Notes: a model not told the origin generated them from the sequence alone. A stretch of DNA of 6,524 nt from Gammaproteobacteria bacterium (GCA_030620735.1 JAUXDV010000110.1:1-6524); one strand, 5' to 3'. Shown: positions 1-6,059, numbered from the stretch's first letter. Made by a program: numbers and translations.

Positions 1-210
1 CTGCAGGCATACCTGGTGTGTGAACACCCCGATGCATCACATCAAGGCCAGTTCCTGATCTGTTCGGAGTGCGGTCATGTGGAGGAGATGGAAGACAGCA
101 ATATTCAGCAGAGTCTTGACCTTGCCGCCAGTCAGGCGGGTTTCAGCTGCAGCAACGAGGTGGTGGAGATCATGGGGCGCTGCGGGCAGTGTGCAGGAGC
201 CGTGCATTGA
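1..210 (+). CDS. zur: Zur-like zinc uptake regulator of the Fur family, C-terminal part (5' truncated)
   Basis: The frame is open from base 1 to the TGA at 208-210 and gives 69 residues, the C-terminal metal-binding and dimerisation half of a Fur-family repressor. Visible residues are CEHPDASH (7-14), FLICSECGHVEE (18-29) with a CxxC at 21-24, and a second CxxC at 61-64 (RCGQC). In this family the two CxxC pairs form the structural zinc site, and the His/Cys/Glu around 7-29 contribute to the sensing site. The FLIC-x2-CG-V-E segment and the short Cys-terminated tail fit Zur better than Fur. Zur proteins bind zinc and repress zinc-uptake genes in the cytoplasm. The DNA-binding winged helix lies upstream of the window. 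The stop overlaps the likely yidD start by 4 bases, so the two are probably co-transcribed. It could be another Fur paralogue, since the recognition helix is not visible. Confidence 0.85.
   Translation: MQAYLVCEHPDASHQGQFLICSECGHVEEMEDSNIQQSLDLAASQAGFSCSNEVVEIMGRCGQCAGAVH
195..199 (+). promoter_or_regulatory. Ribosome binding site deciding the yidD start
   Basis: AGGAG at 195-199 lies inside the end of the zur frame, 7 bases ahead of the TTG at 207. This supports TTG 207 as the yidD start, giving a TTGA overlap with the zur stop. A GTG at 189 would lie upstream of this site and add six residues not expected in YidD. Confidence 0.5.
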
Positions 211-476
211 TCAAGCGGCTGGTATTGATGCTGGTGCGTGGCTATCAGCTGCTGGTCAGCCCCTTCCTCGGCAATAACTGCCGTTTCTATCCCACCTGCT
301 CCAGCTACATGCTCGAAGCGATCGAACTTCACGGTGTGGTGCGTGGCTTCTGGATGGGGCTGCGGCGGATATCACGCTGCCATCCCTACCACGAAGGCGG
401 TGTTGATCCTGTTCCCGGCAGCGACCTCGAAAGGGAGCATCAACAGCAGCAGGAACACGAACACAAATGTTCATAG
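207..476 (+). CDS. yidD: YidD, membrane protein insertion efficiency factor
   Basis: This is an 89-residue protein when started at TTG 207. It carries the YidD signature almost throughout: YQLLVSPFLGNNCRFYPTCS (13-32), then a Tyr-x5-Ile-x2-HG segment (34-43), and RCHPYHEGGVDPVP (57-70), with conserved cysteines at 25, 31 and 58. The N-terminal basic and hydrophobic residues 1-20 are expected to form the amphipathic membrane-attached helix. YidD assists YidC-dependent insertion of inner-membrane proteins. The usual length is about 70-85 residues, and the extra tail (about 74-89) is rich in Glu, Gln and His and ends in Cys. The gene normally lies between rnpA and yidC, whereas here it follows a zinc regulator and overlaps the next gene by 10 bases. 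Identity is near certain. The start codon is inferred from the AGGAG spacing; a shorter ATG start at 228 is possible but would cut the conserved N-terminus. Confidence 0.93.
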   Translation: MIKRLVLMLVRGYQLLVSPFLGNNCRFYPTCSSYMLEAIELHGVVRGFWMGLRRISRCHPYHEGGVDPVPGSDLEREHQQQQEHEHKCS

Positions 477-1468
477 CTGCAGATGGTGATGGTTTTCGCC
501 GGCAATTCAGCGACGGCTTGTCGCAGATGCTCTCGGCGGATGGACTCGGCGCATTTATCCTGGTGCTGGCAAACTCTCTGCAGGGAGACGAATTGCGTCA
601 GCCACTGCTGCTCGCACTTGAGAAAAATTTTGACGCAATGAAAACTGCAGGGCAGGGGAGTGACGATGATGAGAGCGTCTTTGCGATCCTGGGCAGAGAG
701 GGTATCGAGGATCAGCAGTGTTGGCAGCATAGAGAAGTTGGCGGGTGGGAGCTTGTCTATAACAACATGCGCAGGCTGCGGCCGGAGCGCCTCTCCGCAC
801 AGAAATTCGACACTATCACTCAGCCGTTTGATGATCAACGCTTCAATTTCAACCGTTCTTTTCTGAAACCCGAAATCATGTGGCAGGGTGAATGGAGTGG
901 CCATGATTTTAGAGTGCTGTACAACAAGTTTCCATTTGCACCCTGGCATCTGTTGATCGTGCCTGATGCGCAAGCGCAGCGGCCGCAAAATCTCGATTTC
1001 GAAACCCACGCCCTGATATGGAAGCTTGTCAATGCGCAACAGCATTTCATGCCGGGATTCGGAATCGGCTATAACAGCCTCGGTGCAGGCGCATCTGTGA
1101 ATCATCTTCATTTTCAGGGGTTCCTGCGCGCACAGGCGCTGCCCGTAGAATCATCGCACTGGAAGCATCGTGGAGGCAGGGTAGACTATCCACTGAAGTG
1201 CCAGGCAATGGATTCTGTACAGCAGACGTGGGAGATGATTGATCAGTTCCATCAGCACAACCAGCCATATAACCTGCTCTATCGTCCCGAAATCTGCTAT
1301 CTGCTGCCAAGAAAGCCCCAGGGCGCAGTTGCTGCAGAAAAATGGGCGCAGGGTGTTGCATGGTATGAGAGCTGCGGAGTCTTCACCCTGGCTGATCAGT
1401 CACTGCACAACGCATTGCCACAACAGCAGATTACACAGCAGCTGGCGCTGTTTGCTCACCAGTTATAG
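467..1468 (+). CDS. HIT/GalT-superfamily protein, possible nucleotidyltransferase or nucleotide-sugar phosphorylase
   Basis: This is a 333-residue protein with a HIT-type active site at 209-217 (ASVNHLHFQ): His213 and His215 in the H-x-H-x-Q form. That form is used by the GalT, Apa and GDP-hexose phosphorylase (VTC2/GDPGP1) branches, which pass a nucleotidyl group through a covalent histidine intermediate. An upstream strand pair, FRVLYNKFPFAPWHLLIVPD (148-167), matches the pattern of the first HIT motif region. The N-terminal 120 residues and the C-terminal segment (FTLADQ, about 306-311) are not recognised. No signal peptide or membrane segment is visible, so a soluble cytoplasmic enzyme is likely. 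The start at ATG 467 overlaps yidD by 10 bases and has AGGA at 451-454, 12 bases upstream, which is longer than ideal. The substrate is unknown. The resemblance to plant/animal GDP-L-galactose or GDP-glucose phosphorylase is from motif memory only. The fold is fairly sure, the reaction is not. Confidence 0.75.
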   Translation: MFIAADGDGFRRQFSDGLSQMLSADGLGAFILVLANSLQGDELRQPLLLALEKNFDAMKTAGQGSDDDESVFAILGREGIEDQQCWQHREVGGWELVYNNMRRLRPERLSAQKFDTITQPFDDQRFNFNRSFLKPEIMWQGEWSGHDFRVLYNKFPFAPWHLLIVPDAQAQRPQNLDFETHALIWKLVNAQQHFMPGFGIGYNSLGAGASVNHLHFQGFLRAQALPVESSHWKHRGGRVDYPLKCQAMDSVQQTWEMIDQFHQHNQPYNLLYRPEICYLLPRKPQGAVAAEKWAQGVAWYESCGVFTLADQSLHNALPQQQITQQLALFAHQL

Positions 1469-1533
1469 GATGTGCTGAGGAACGAAGCGCATCATGTATG
1501 ATTGATGCGCTTCGCAAGCTCAGCAGCATCCTA
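1466..1533. repeat. REP/BIME-like nested palindrome
   Basis: The outer arms at 1466-1479 and 1519-1533 pair over 14 bases with a single bulged G at 1526. The inner arms GAAGCGCATCA (1484-1494) and TGATGCGCTTC (1503-1513) pair perfectly over 11 bases around an 8-base loop. On the minus strand the right half begins GTAGGATG, which resembles the GTAG head of bacterial REP sequences, and each half alone can fold through GATGC/GCATC. This is the layout of two REP units in inverted orientation (a BIME). It begins within the stop codon of the HIT-family gene and may protect that transcript's 3' end or stop transcription, although no T-tract follows. The rest of the gap to recJ (1534-1607) shows no convincing promoter. 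Confidence 0.75.
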
Positions 1534-1607
1534 CGGACTATAGACATGTACGGGGTTATTGAGAGGAAGCATTTTTATCGCATCAGCTTGAAATCTGGAC
1601 CACCACC

Positions 1608-3329
1608 ATGAAAATCATCCGTCGCCAACATCAGGTTAACAATCACCATCTCCCTAATGATTTGCATCCAGTGTTGCAAACCATCTACCTCAATCGCGGT
1701 ATCACCTCGGCCGATGAACTCGAGCTCACACTGCAAAAGCTTCATCACTCGCATCAGCTCTCCGGAATCGAGCGGGCCGTTGAAATTCTGCTCGATGCGT
1801 TGCAGCATCAGCGGCGCATCCTCATCGTCGGCGATTTCGATGCCGACGGCGCCACCAGCTGTGCGCTCTCCGTGCGGGCATTGCGTGCGATGGGCCTCTC
1901 GAATGTCGACTACCTGGTGCCGAACCGTTTTCATTTTGGTTACGGTCTGTCGCCGCAACTGGTTGAGGTTGCCAAAGAACGCCATCCGGATCTGATCATC
2001 ACGGTCGATAACGGCATCTCCAGCATCGATGGCGTTGCAGCTGCAAAAGCATGCGGCATCGCTGTGATCGTGACGGATCATCACCTGCAGGGACATTCGC
2101 TGCCGGATGCCGACGCCATCGTCAACCCCAACCTGGAGGGAGATGAGTTTCCGAGTAAAAACCTCGCCGGAGTCGGCGTGATTTTCTATCTCATGGCCGC
2201 CTTGCGCACCGCATTGCGCAAGCAGGCGTGGTTTGAACAGAAGCAAATCAGCGAGCCGAACATGGCGGACTATCTAGACCTGGTTGCGCTGGGAACTGTC
2301 GCTGATGTGGTGCCTCTGGATCAAAACAACAGGATTCTGGTCGAGAATGGATTGCAGCGTATCAGGGCAGGACGCTGCTGCGCCGGAATCTCGGCGCTGA
2401 TCGAGATCTCCAAACGCACCTCTCATCGCCTGGTTGCGACTGATCTGGGTTTTGCGCTGGGGCCAAGATTGAACGCCGCCGGGCGGCTCGAGGATATGTC
2501 ACTGGGCATCGAGTGTTTGCTCACCGATGATGCGGGAGCGGCGACACAGATGGCGGAACAACTCGATAGCCTCAACTTGCAGCGCCGTGAGATAGAAGAG
2601 CAGATGAAACAGCAGGCTGTGAAGATGCTCGATGCAATTGACCTTGCAGATGAGCAGGAACTGCCGGCAGGATTGACACTGTTTGATCCGGTGTGGCACC
2701 AGGGTGTCATCGGCATTCTCGCGGCCAGGATCAGGGAGCGCTGTCACCGTCCGGTGATTGCCTTTGCCGCCGATACGGCAGATGATCTCAAGGGCTCTGC
2801 GCGCTCGATCCCCGGCGTGCATATTCGCGATGTACTGGATGCCATCGCGACGCGCAATCCGGGTTTGATCACGAAGTTTGGCGGCCACGCCATGGCGGCT
2901 GGATTGAGTCTGCCAAGAGACAATTTGAACTATTTTAAGCGGGCTTTTGATGAAGAGGTGGGCCGCCTGGTGAATGCGGAGCAGCTGCAGGGAAGCATCG
3001 AATCAGACGGCAAACTTTCATCTGCAGAGTTGAACATTGGACTGGCGCAGGCGATCCGTCAGGGTGGTCCCTGGGGACAGCATTTCCCTGAACCGCTGTT
3101 TGACGGCCGCTTCAGGGTAAAGAATCACAAGATAGTTGCATTGCGTCATCTGAAGCTGATGCTGACCCCTGAAGATGCATCAGCGCCGGTGATCGAGGCG
3201 ATCGCTTTCAACCAGGCGGAGGGTAGCGATTACGCCAGCGGGGACCTGGTTGAAATCGCCTACCGGCTCGATATCAACGACTACTATGGCGAAGAGCGCC
3301 TGCAGCTGGTGGTGCAGCATGTGCAATAA
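1608..3329 (+). CDS. recJ: Single-stranded-DNA-specific 5'-3' exonuclease RecJ
   Basis: At 573 residues this is full length for RecJ (the E. coli protein is about 577). The DHH phosphoesterase motifs appear in order: VGDFDADG (74-81), VDNG (133-136), TDHH (156-159) and GTVADVVPL (229-237). These carry the aspartates and histidines that bind the two catalytic Mn/Mg ions. The DHHA1 part includes GPRLNAAGR (285-293), GSARS (396-400) and GGHAMAAG (425-432), and an OB-like domain with FPEPLFDG (493-500) ends the protein. RecJ degrades single-stranded DNA 5' to 3' in RecF-pathway recombination, mismatch repair and base excision repair in the cytoplasm. An in-frame stop at 1560-1562 leaves ATG 1608 as the only sensible start, although the ribosome site is weak (GGA at 1597-1599). 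All key residues are present, so it should be active. It appears to be a single-gene unit, flanked on both sides by palindromic repeats. Confidence 0.97.
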   Translation: MKIIRRQHQVNNHHLPNDLHPVLQTIYLNRGITSADELELTLQKLHHSHQLSGIERAVEILLDALQHQRRILIVGDFDADGATSCALSVRALRAMGLSNVDYLVPNRFHFGYGLSPQLVEVAKERHPDLIITVDNGISSIDGVAAAKACGIAVIVTDHHLQGHSLPDADAIVNPNLEGDEFPSKNLAGVGVIFYLMAALRTALRKQAWFEQKQISEPNMADYLDLVALGTVADVVPLDQNNRILVENGLQRIRAGRCCAGISALIEISKRTSHRLVATDLGFALGPRLNAAGRLEDMSLGIECLLTDDAGAATQMAEQLDSLNLQRREIEEQMKQQAVKMLDAIDLADEQELPAGLTLFDPVWHQGVIGILAARIRERCHRPVIAFAADTADDLKGSARSIPGVHIRDVLDAIATRNPGLITKFGGHAMAAGLSLPRDNLNYFKRAFDEEVGRLVNAEQLQGSIESDGKLSSAELNIGLAQAIRQGGPWGQHFPEPLFDGRFRVKNHKIVALRHLKLMLTPEDASAPVIEAIAFNQAEGSDYASGDLVEIAYRLDINDYYGEERLQLVVQHVQ

Positions 3330-3340
3330 AGTACTCGCTG

Positions 3341-3365
3341 GCGCTCCAAGCTCCTGCTTGGGCGC
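3341..3365. repeat. Short hairpin 1 of the post-recJ cluster (CCAAGC type)
   Basis: CCAAGC (3346-3351) and GCTTGG (3356-3361) pair around a TCCT loop. The stem can be extended by a G-T pair and GCG/CGC at 3341-3343 and 3363-3365 with one bulge. It starts 11 bases after the recJ stop and has no following T-run, so it is a weak candidate terminator. Confidence 0.7.
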
Positions 3366-3374
3366 ACTAACCCA

Positions 3375-3388
3375 GAAGCTCCTGCTTC
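3375..3388. repeat. Short hairpin 2 of the post-recJ cluster (GAAGC type)
   Basis: GAAGC (3375-3379) and GCTTC (3384-3388) pair around the same TCCT loop as hairpin 1. The 12-base core AAGCTCCTGCTT is identical to that of hairpin 1, exactly 28 bases upstream. Confidence 0.65.
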
Positions 3389-3430
3389 CCGGAACCCCAT
3401 CAGAAGTTTGACCCACCGCGATCAATCTTT

Positions 3431-3456
3431 GCATCGAAGCTGTAGCTTCGCGATGC
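3431..3456. repeat. Short hairpin 3 of the post-recJ cluster (GAAGC type)
   Basis: CGAAGCT (3435-3441) pairs with AGCTTCG (3444-3450) around a 2-base loop. GCAT (3431-3434) and ATGC (3453-3456) extend the stem across a 2-base bulge. Confidence 0.75.
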
Positions 3457-3457
3457 G

Positions 3458-3483
3458 GGTTTCCAAGCTAGAGCTTGGGAACC
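3458..3483. repeat. Short hairpin 4 of the post-recJ cluster (CCAAGC type)
   Basis: A 12-base stem is formed by 3458-3469 and 3472-3483 with only one G-T pair (3462/3479) and a 2-base AG loop. Its AAGCT..AGCTT core begins exactly 28 bases after that of hairpin 3, the same spacing as between hairpins 1 and 2. Confidence 0.8.
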
Positions 3484-3499
3484 AGTTAGTTTTGAGAGC

Positions 3500-3527
3500 A
3501 GGCAACAATTTCAGCAAAGGGTATACT
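3500..3527 (+). promoter_or_regulatory. Possible sigma-70 promoter for the acyltransferase-like gene
   Basis: TATACT at 3522-3527 is close to the -10 consensus and lies 51 bases before the ATG at 3579. The only -35-like sequence at suitable spacing is AGGCAA (3500-3505, 16-base spacer), which is poor. TTGAGA at 3492-3497 is better in sequence but 24 bases away, too far. The call rests mainly on the -10 box, and on the need for a start after the hairpin cluster. Confidence 0.3.
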
Positions 3528-3578
3528 GCACACTCTTAAACAAAAAATCCTCCTCAGCGGAAACCAGTTTCAAACCTC

Positions 3579-4604
3579 ATGAAATCAACCGACAACACCC
3601 CGCAGGTTCGCTCTGAAATCATTCGCTCTGACTCTCTTTACCTGAAAGAGTTTGAGGCCAAAGAGAAAATCAATCGCCGGGGAGGGCGTCTTTTTAGCGG
3701 TACTCGTATTAAGGCCTTTGCTATTCCTTTTCTCTACGGCATGCTGGAACATGCTCCACGGGCAATCGTCATGCTGCCAATTTACTTCTCAATTTTTATT
3801 TTACGCCTACTCTACTGGTGGCCGAAAAACCCCATCCGTTTGTCCTGCGAATATATCTGCATTCTAGCCAAAGAAAAGGGGTATACACATGATCCGCGGC
3901 AGGTTTATAACAAGTTCCTGAGCAACGCTCTGCAAGCCACAAAGACACTGGCCAATCTGTACCACAATGGGATCGATTCAGCTGCAGGTCATATTCAATT
4001 CACTGCAAGTGATACACGCATGATGAATGACTTGATAGAAGAGTACGGCGGCGCAATCATAGCGGTGCCGCATAATTTCGGCAGTCTTTTATCGGCGCTT
4101 AAAATGAATCGGGAATTCCCATTTATATTAATCACAAAAAATTCATCCACCATCGAGCGTACTAAAATAGCGATCGATGTCTTTGAGCGCATGGAGACAA
4201 CCATCCTCATGGTCAGAGGCGGCAATCCCTTTCAATTGTCACGCTCGCTGTTTTCCATACTGAAATCGGGAAAGTCAGTCGCTGCAACCCTCGATAGCAT
4301 GGACTCTTCCGCCAACTGTATTGAAGTACAGATGTTCGGACGGGAAATAGGCTTTTCTCCATGGGCGGCAAAAATTGCCGTACGTATGGGTGTGCCTGTG
4401 ATCCCAACATATGCCAGCTCCCGCGATGATCAAATCGTGGCGATTTTTGGAAAGCCTCTTCTCGCTGAGAGTGTCGAGGAATCCATTCAGCATTACGTCA
4501 GTTTTTTTGATGAAAATATTCTCAAGGATCCGGCGAGTTGGGGCTTTCTTGGCGACAAAAGCTGGCGGCGGGTTTTGCGCGATGCGAGCCAAAAGGTAGA
4601 CTGA
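3579..4604 (+). CDS. Lysophospholipid acyltransferase-like protein (LpxL/HtrB-type LPLAT superfamily)
   Basis: This 341-residue protein is laid out like lipid A secondary acyltransferases. It has a basic N-terminus and one hydrophobic segment (about 61-81, AIVMLPIYFSIFILRLLYWW). The motif-I region is AIIAVPHNFGS (159-169), the middle is GKSVAATLDS (231-240), and the block VQMFGREIGFSPWAAKIAV (250-268) is followed by GVPVIPTYA (271-279), the usual 'foreign fatty acid acceptor site' region of LpxL-like proteins. Such enzymes sit on the inner face of the inner membrane and move acyl chains to lipid A or other lipids. His165 is the expected catalytic base, but the acidic residue five positions later in HX4D/E is Leu170. 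Activity may therefore differ or be lost. The gene looks AT-richer than recJ, with TTA and ATA codons around 4120-4170, hinting at separate ancestry. No clear ribosome site precedes ATG 3579. The superfamily is likely; substrate and activity are not established. Confidence 0.65.
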   Translation: MKSTDNTPQVRSEIIRSDSLYLKEFEAKEKINRRGGRLFSGTRIKAFAIPFLYGMLEHAPRAIVMLPIYFSIFILRLLYWWPKNPIRLSCEYICILAKEKGYTHDPRQVYNKFLSNALQATKTLANLYHNGIDSAAGHIQFTASDTRMMNDLIEEYGGAIIAVPHNFGSLLSALKMNREFPFILITKNSSTIERTKIAIDVFERMETTILMVRGGNPFQLSRSLFSILKSGKSVAATLDSMDSSANCIEVQMFGREIGFSPWAAKIAVRMGVPVIPTYASSRDDQIVAIFGKPLLAESVEESIQHYVSFFDENILKDPASWGFLGDKSWRRVLRDASQKVD

Positions 4605-4629
4605 TAATTATACTTTATGGTTATTTTTT

Positions 4630-4635
4630 GAGAGA
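4630..4635 (+). promoter_or_regulatory. Ribosome binding site of the EEP-family gene
   Basis: GAGAGA at 4630-4635 lies 8 bases before ATG 4644 and supports that start. A TATACT at 4609-4614, just after the acyltransferase stop, could be a -10 box for a separate promoter, but no -35 partner is visible. Confidence 0.5.
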
Positions 4636-4643
4636 CAAATACG

Positions 4644-5909
4644 ATGACCGGGTTTACAGCTGACGAATGGCAAAAAATTCGCGACAGGCTCAATGCCGAT
4701 CCGCAGCGCTACGGACTTCCCGGGCGTGTCTATGGTTCGGTTGTTCTGGCGTCAGCCAATATCCGCAAGCTCGGAGCGAAGAGCAAGCGCGATGCCCATA
4801 CGTGGCGATTCCTTGCAGATGTTTTTAGCCATTTTGACCTGCTGGCAGTGCAGGAGGTGCTGGATGATATGGAGGGGCTGCGGCATCTCGATGAGTTGAT
4901 GGGGGATGATTTCGGCATGGTCGTCTCAGATACCACCGGTTCATTTCCGAATGAAGGCGGGCTGGCGGAACGCCTGGCGTTCATATTCAACTGGACTATC
5001 GTCAATCGCAAGGAGATGGTGACCGATGTCACCTTCGATCGATCAAAAGTGTTGCAGGTGATCGCCGAAGAGGGGGATGCCATCCAGGAGGCAGTGGCCG
5101 CGGCAAAACAGAACAAGGAGTATTGCAAGAAACTGAAGTCCTACCAACGAAAACTTGAAAAGGCGAAGATCCAGGGAAAGCGCTTGCCCGATAAGCCCAG
5201 ACTCCCCATCAAGATGCCTGCTTTCCTGACCTTCATTCGCACGCCGTTCGCTGTGATGTTCGAGATTCACGGCCATCCCGGTGCAGACCGTTATACCTTC
5301 ATGGCTGTCAATGCGCACCTCTTCTATGGCAATTTCATCGACGACCGGCGCCAGGAGTTCAATGCGCTGATGCGCTGGATTATGGGGCGCGTGCAGGAGT
5401 GCGATGAAAATAGCCCGTTGGATATCCTGCTGATGGGTGACTTGAATCTGGATTTCGATAACCCGATAAATGATCACAAGCGCATCAAAAAGTTAATCGA
5501 TGATCTGAACAGAGAGGGCGGCAAGAAGATCAACGTCTATTTTCCGTTTCTGAGCCCGCATCCTCAGCGCCCCGCACAGCAGTTGATGGGCAGTGATGGC
5601 CGGCCGTTGCAGACCAATGCGCGCCTGACTGAAACATTCGATCAGATAGGTTTCTTCTCACACGATGCGCGTCTTAAATCGCTGCAGAACGAGGATGCCG
5701 GTGCTGCGGAGAGAGGACCTGATTTTGGCGTCTTCGACTTTGTCAATCTTTTTAGTGAAGCGTTGCTTGGCATGCCGTTTGAAAAGTTGGCAAAGGAGCA
5801 GCAAGTGGCGCTCATCAAGCGATTTGAGCACAAAGTCAGTGATCACATGCCTTTATGGTTTCGCATCCCGTTGCCTGATGTCAAGGAGGGCATTGCGCCG
5901 AGCCATTAG
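4644..5909 (+). CDS. Endonuclease/exonuclease/phosphatase (EEP, DNase I-like) family protein
   Basis: This 421-residue protein carries the EEP active-site series in order: ASANIRKLG (36-44, Asn39), LLAVQEV (66-72, metal-binding Glu71), ERLAFIFN (109-116), FIRTPFAVMF (197-206), NAHLFYG (223-229, His225), LMGDLNLDF (263-271, Asp266 and Asn268), FDQIGFF (332-338) and SDHMPLWF (399-406, Asp400 and His401). All catalytic positions are therefore present and a metal-dependent phosphodiesterase or phosphomonoesterase is expected. The family includes nucleases, sphingomyelinases and inositol phosphatases, and substrate cannot be read from these motifs. No signal peptide is visible, so a cytoplasmic location is likely. 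Two insertions enlarge the domain: a charged, helical stretch at about 131-192 rich in Lys, Glu and Ala, probably coiled coil, and one at about 340-395. It lies 39 bases after the acyltransferase-like gene on the same strand, so co-transcription is possible. The family call is firm. Confidence 0.88.
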   Translation: MTGFTADEWQKIRDRLNADPQRYGLPGRVYGSVVLASANIRKLGAKSKRDAHTWRFLADVFSHFDLLAVQEVLDDMEGLRHLDELMGDDFGMVVSDTTGSFPNEGGLAERLAFIFNWTIVNRKEMVTDVTFDRSKVLQVIAEEGDAIQEAVAAAKQNKEYCKKLKSYQRKLEKAKIQGKRLPDKPRLPIKMPAFLTFIRTPFAVMFEIHGHPGADRYTFMAVNAHLFYGNFIDDRRQEFNALMRWIMGRVQECDENSPLDILLMGDLNLDFDNPINDHKRIKKLIDDLNREGGKKINVYFPFLSPHPQRPAQQLMGSDGRPLQTNARLTETFDQIGFFSHDARLKSLQNEDAGAAERGPDFGVFDFVNLFSEALLGMPFEKLAKEQQVALIKRFEHKVSDHMPLWFRIPLPDVKEGIAPSH

Positions 5910-5956
5910 GGAAGATGCAATGCGCTGTGCTTATTACACTCTACATCTCTTTTTTT

Positions 5957-6028
5957 CCACAGATGCACACAGATAAACACAGATTTAGAGATGTCATGAT
6001 ATCTGTGTGAATCTGTGTGCATCTGTGG
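5957..6028. repeat. Long inverted repeat with 10-base periodic ACAGAT units
   Basis: Left arm 5957-5984 and right arm 6001-6028 are reverse complements over 28 bases with two mismatches, around a 16-base loop. The left arm holds ACAGAT at 5959, 5969 and 5979; the right arm holds ATCTGT at 6001, 6011 and 6021. It fills much of the gap between the converging EEP and rhlE genes and could form a strong RNA hairpin in either transcript, but neither side ends in a T-run after the stem. It resembles dispersed intergenic repeats rich in 'CACAGAT' that I recall from many bacterial genomes. No gene is seen elsewhere in 5910-6059. Confidence 0.85.
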
Positions 6029-6059
6029 ATAATGTATTTCTCATCCCAGCCTGTTTTTT

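Noticed and set aside
440..1111. 223-codon open frame on the minus strand
   Set aside because: It lies entirely opposite yidD and the HIT-family gene, which have recognisable motifs; the product resembles no family and has scattered Cys and His typical of a shadow frame.
1539..1544. TATAGA as a -10 box for recJ
   Set aside because: No -35-like sequence at suitable spacing; the upstream region is the repeat palindrome.
1575..2246. 223-codon open frame on the minus strand
   Set aside because: It is antisense to the conserved N-terminal half of recJ and shows no family motifs.
3330..3400. Rho-independent terminator of recJ
   Set aside because: Hairpins 1 and 2 have short GC stems but neither is followed by a T-run, so a classic intrinsic terminator is not supported.
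5043..5477. 144-codon open frame on the minus strand
   Set aside because: It is opposite the EEP catalytic domain, whose motifs clearly set the coding strand.
5890..5923. GCATTGC/GCAATGC inverted repeat across the EEP stop codon as a terminator
   Set aside because: The stem is only 7 bases with a 20-base loop and no directly following T-run; the later T-tract at 5950-5956 is too far away.
5957..6028. Miniature CRISPR array
   Set aside because: The repeated units are 6 bases on a 10-base period and arranged as a palindrome, with no spacers of normal length and no cas genes.
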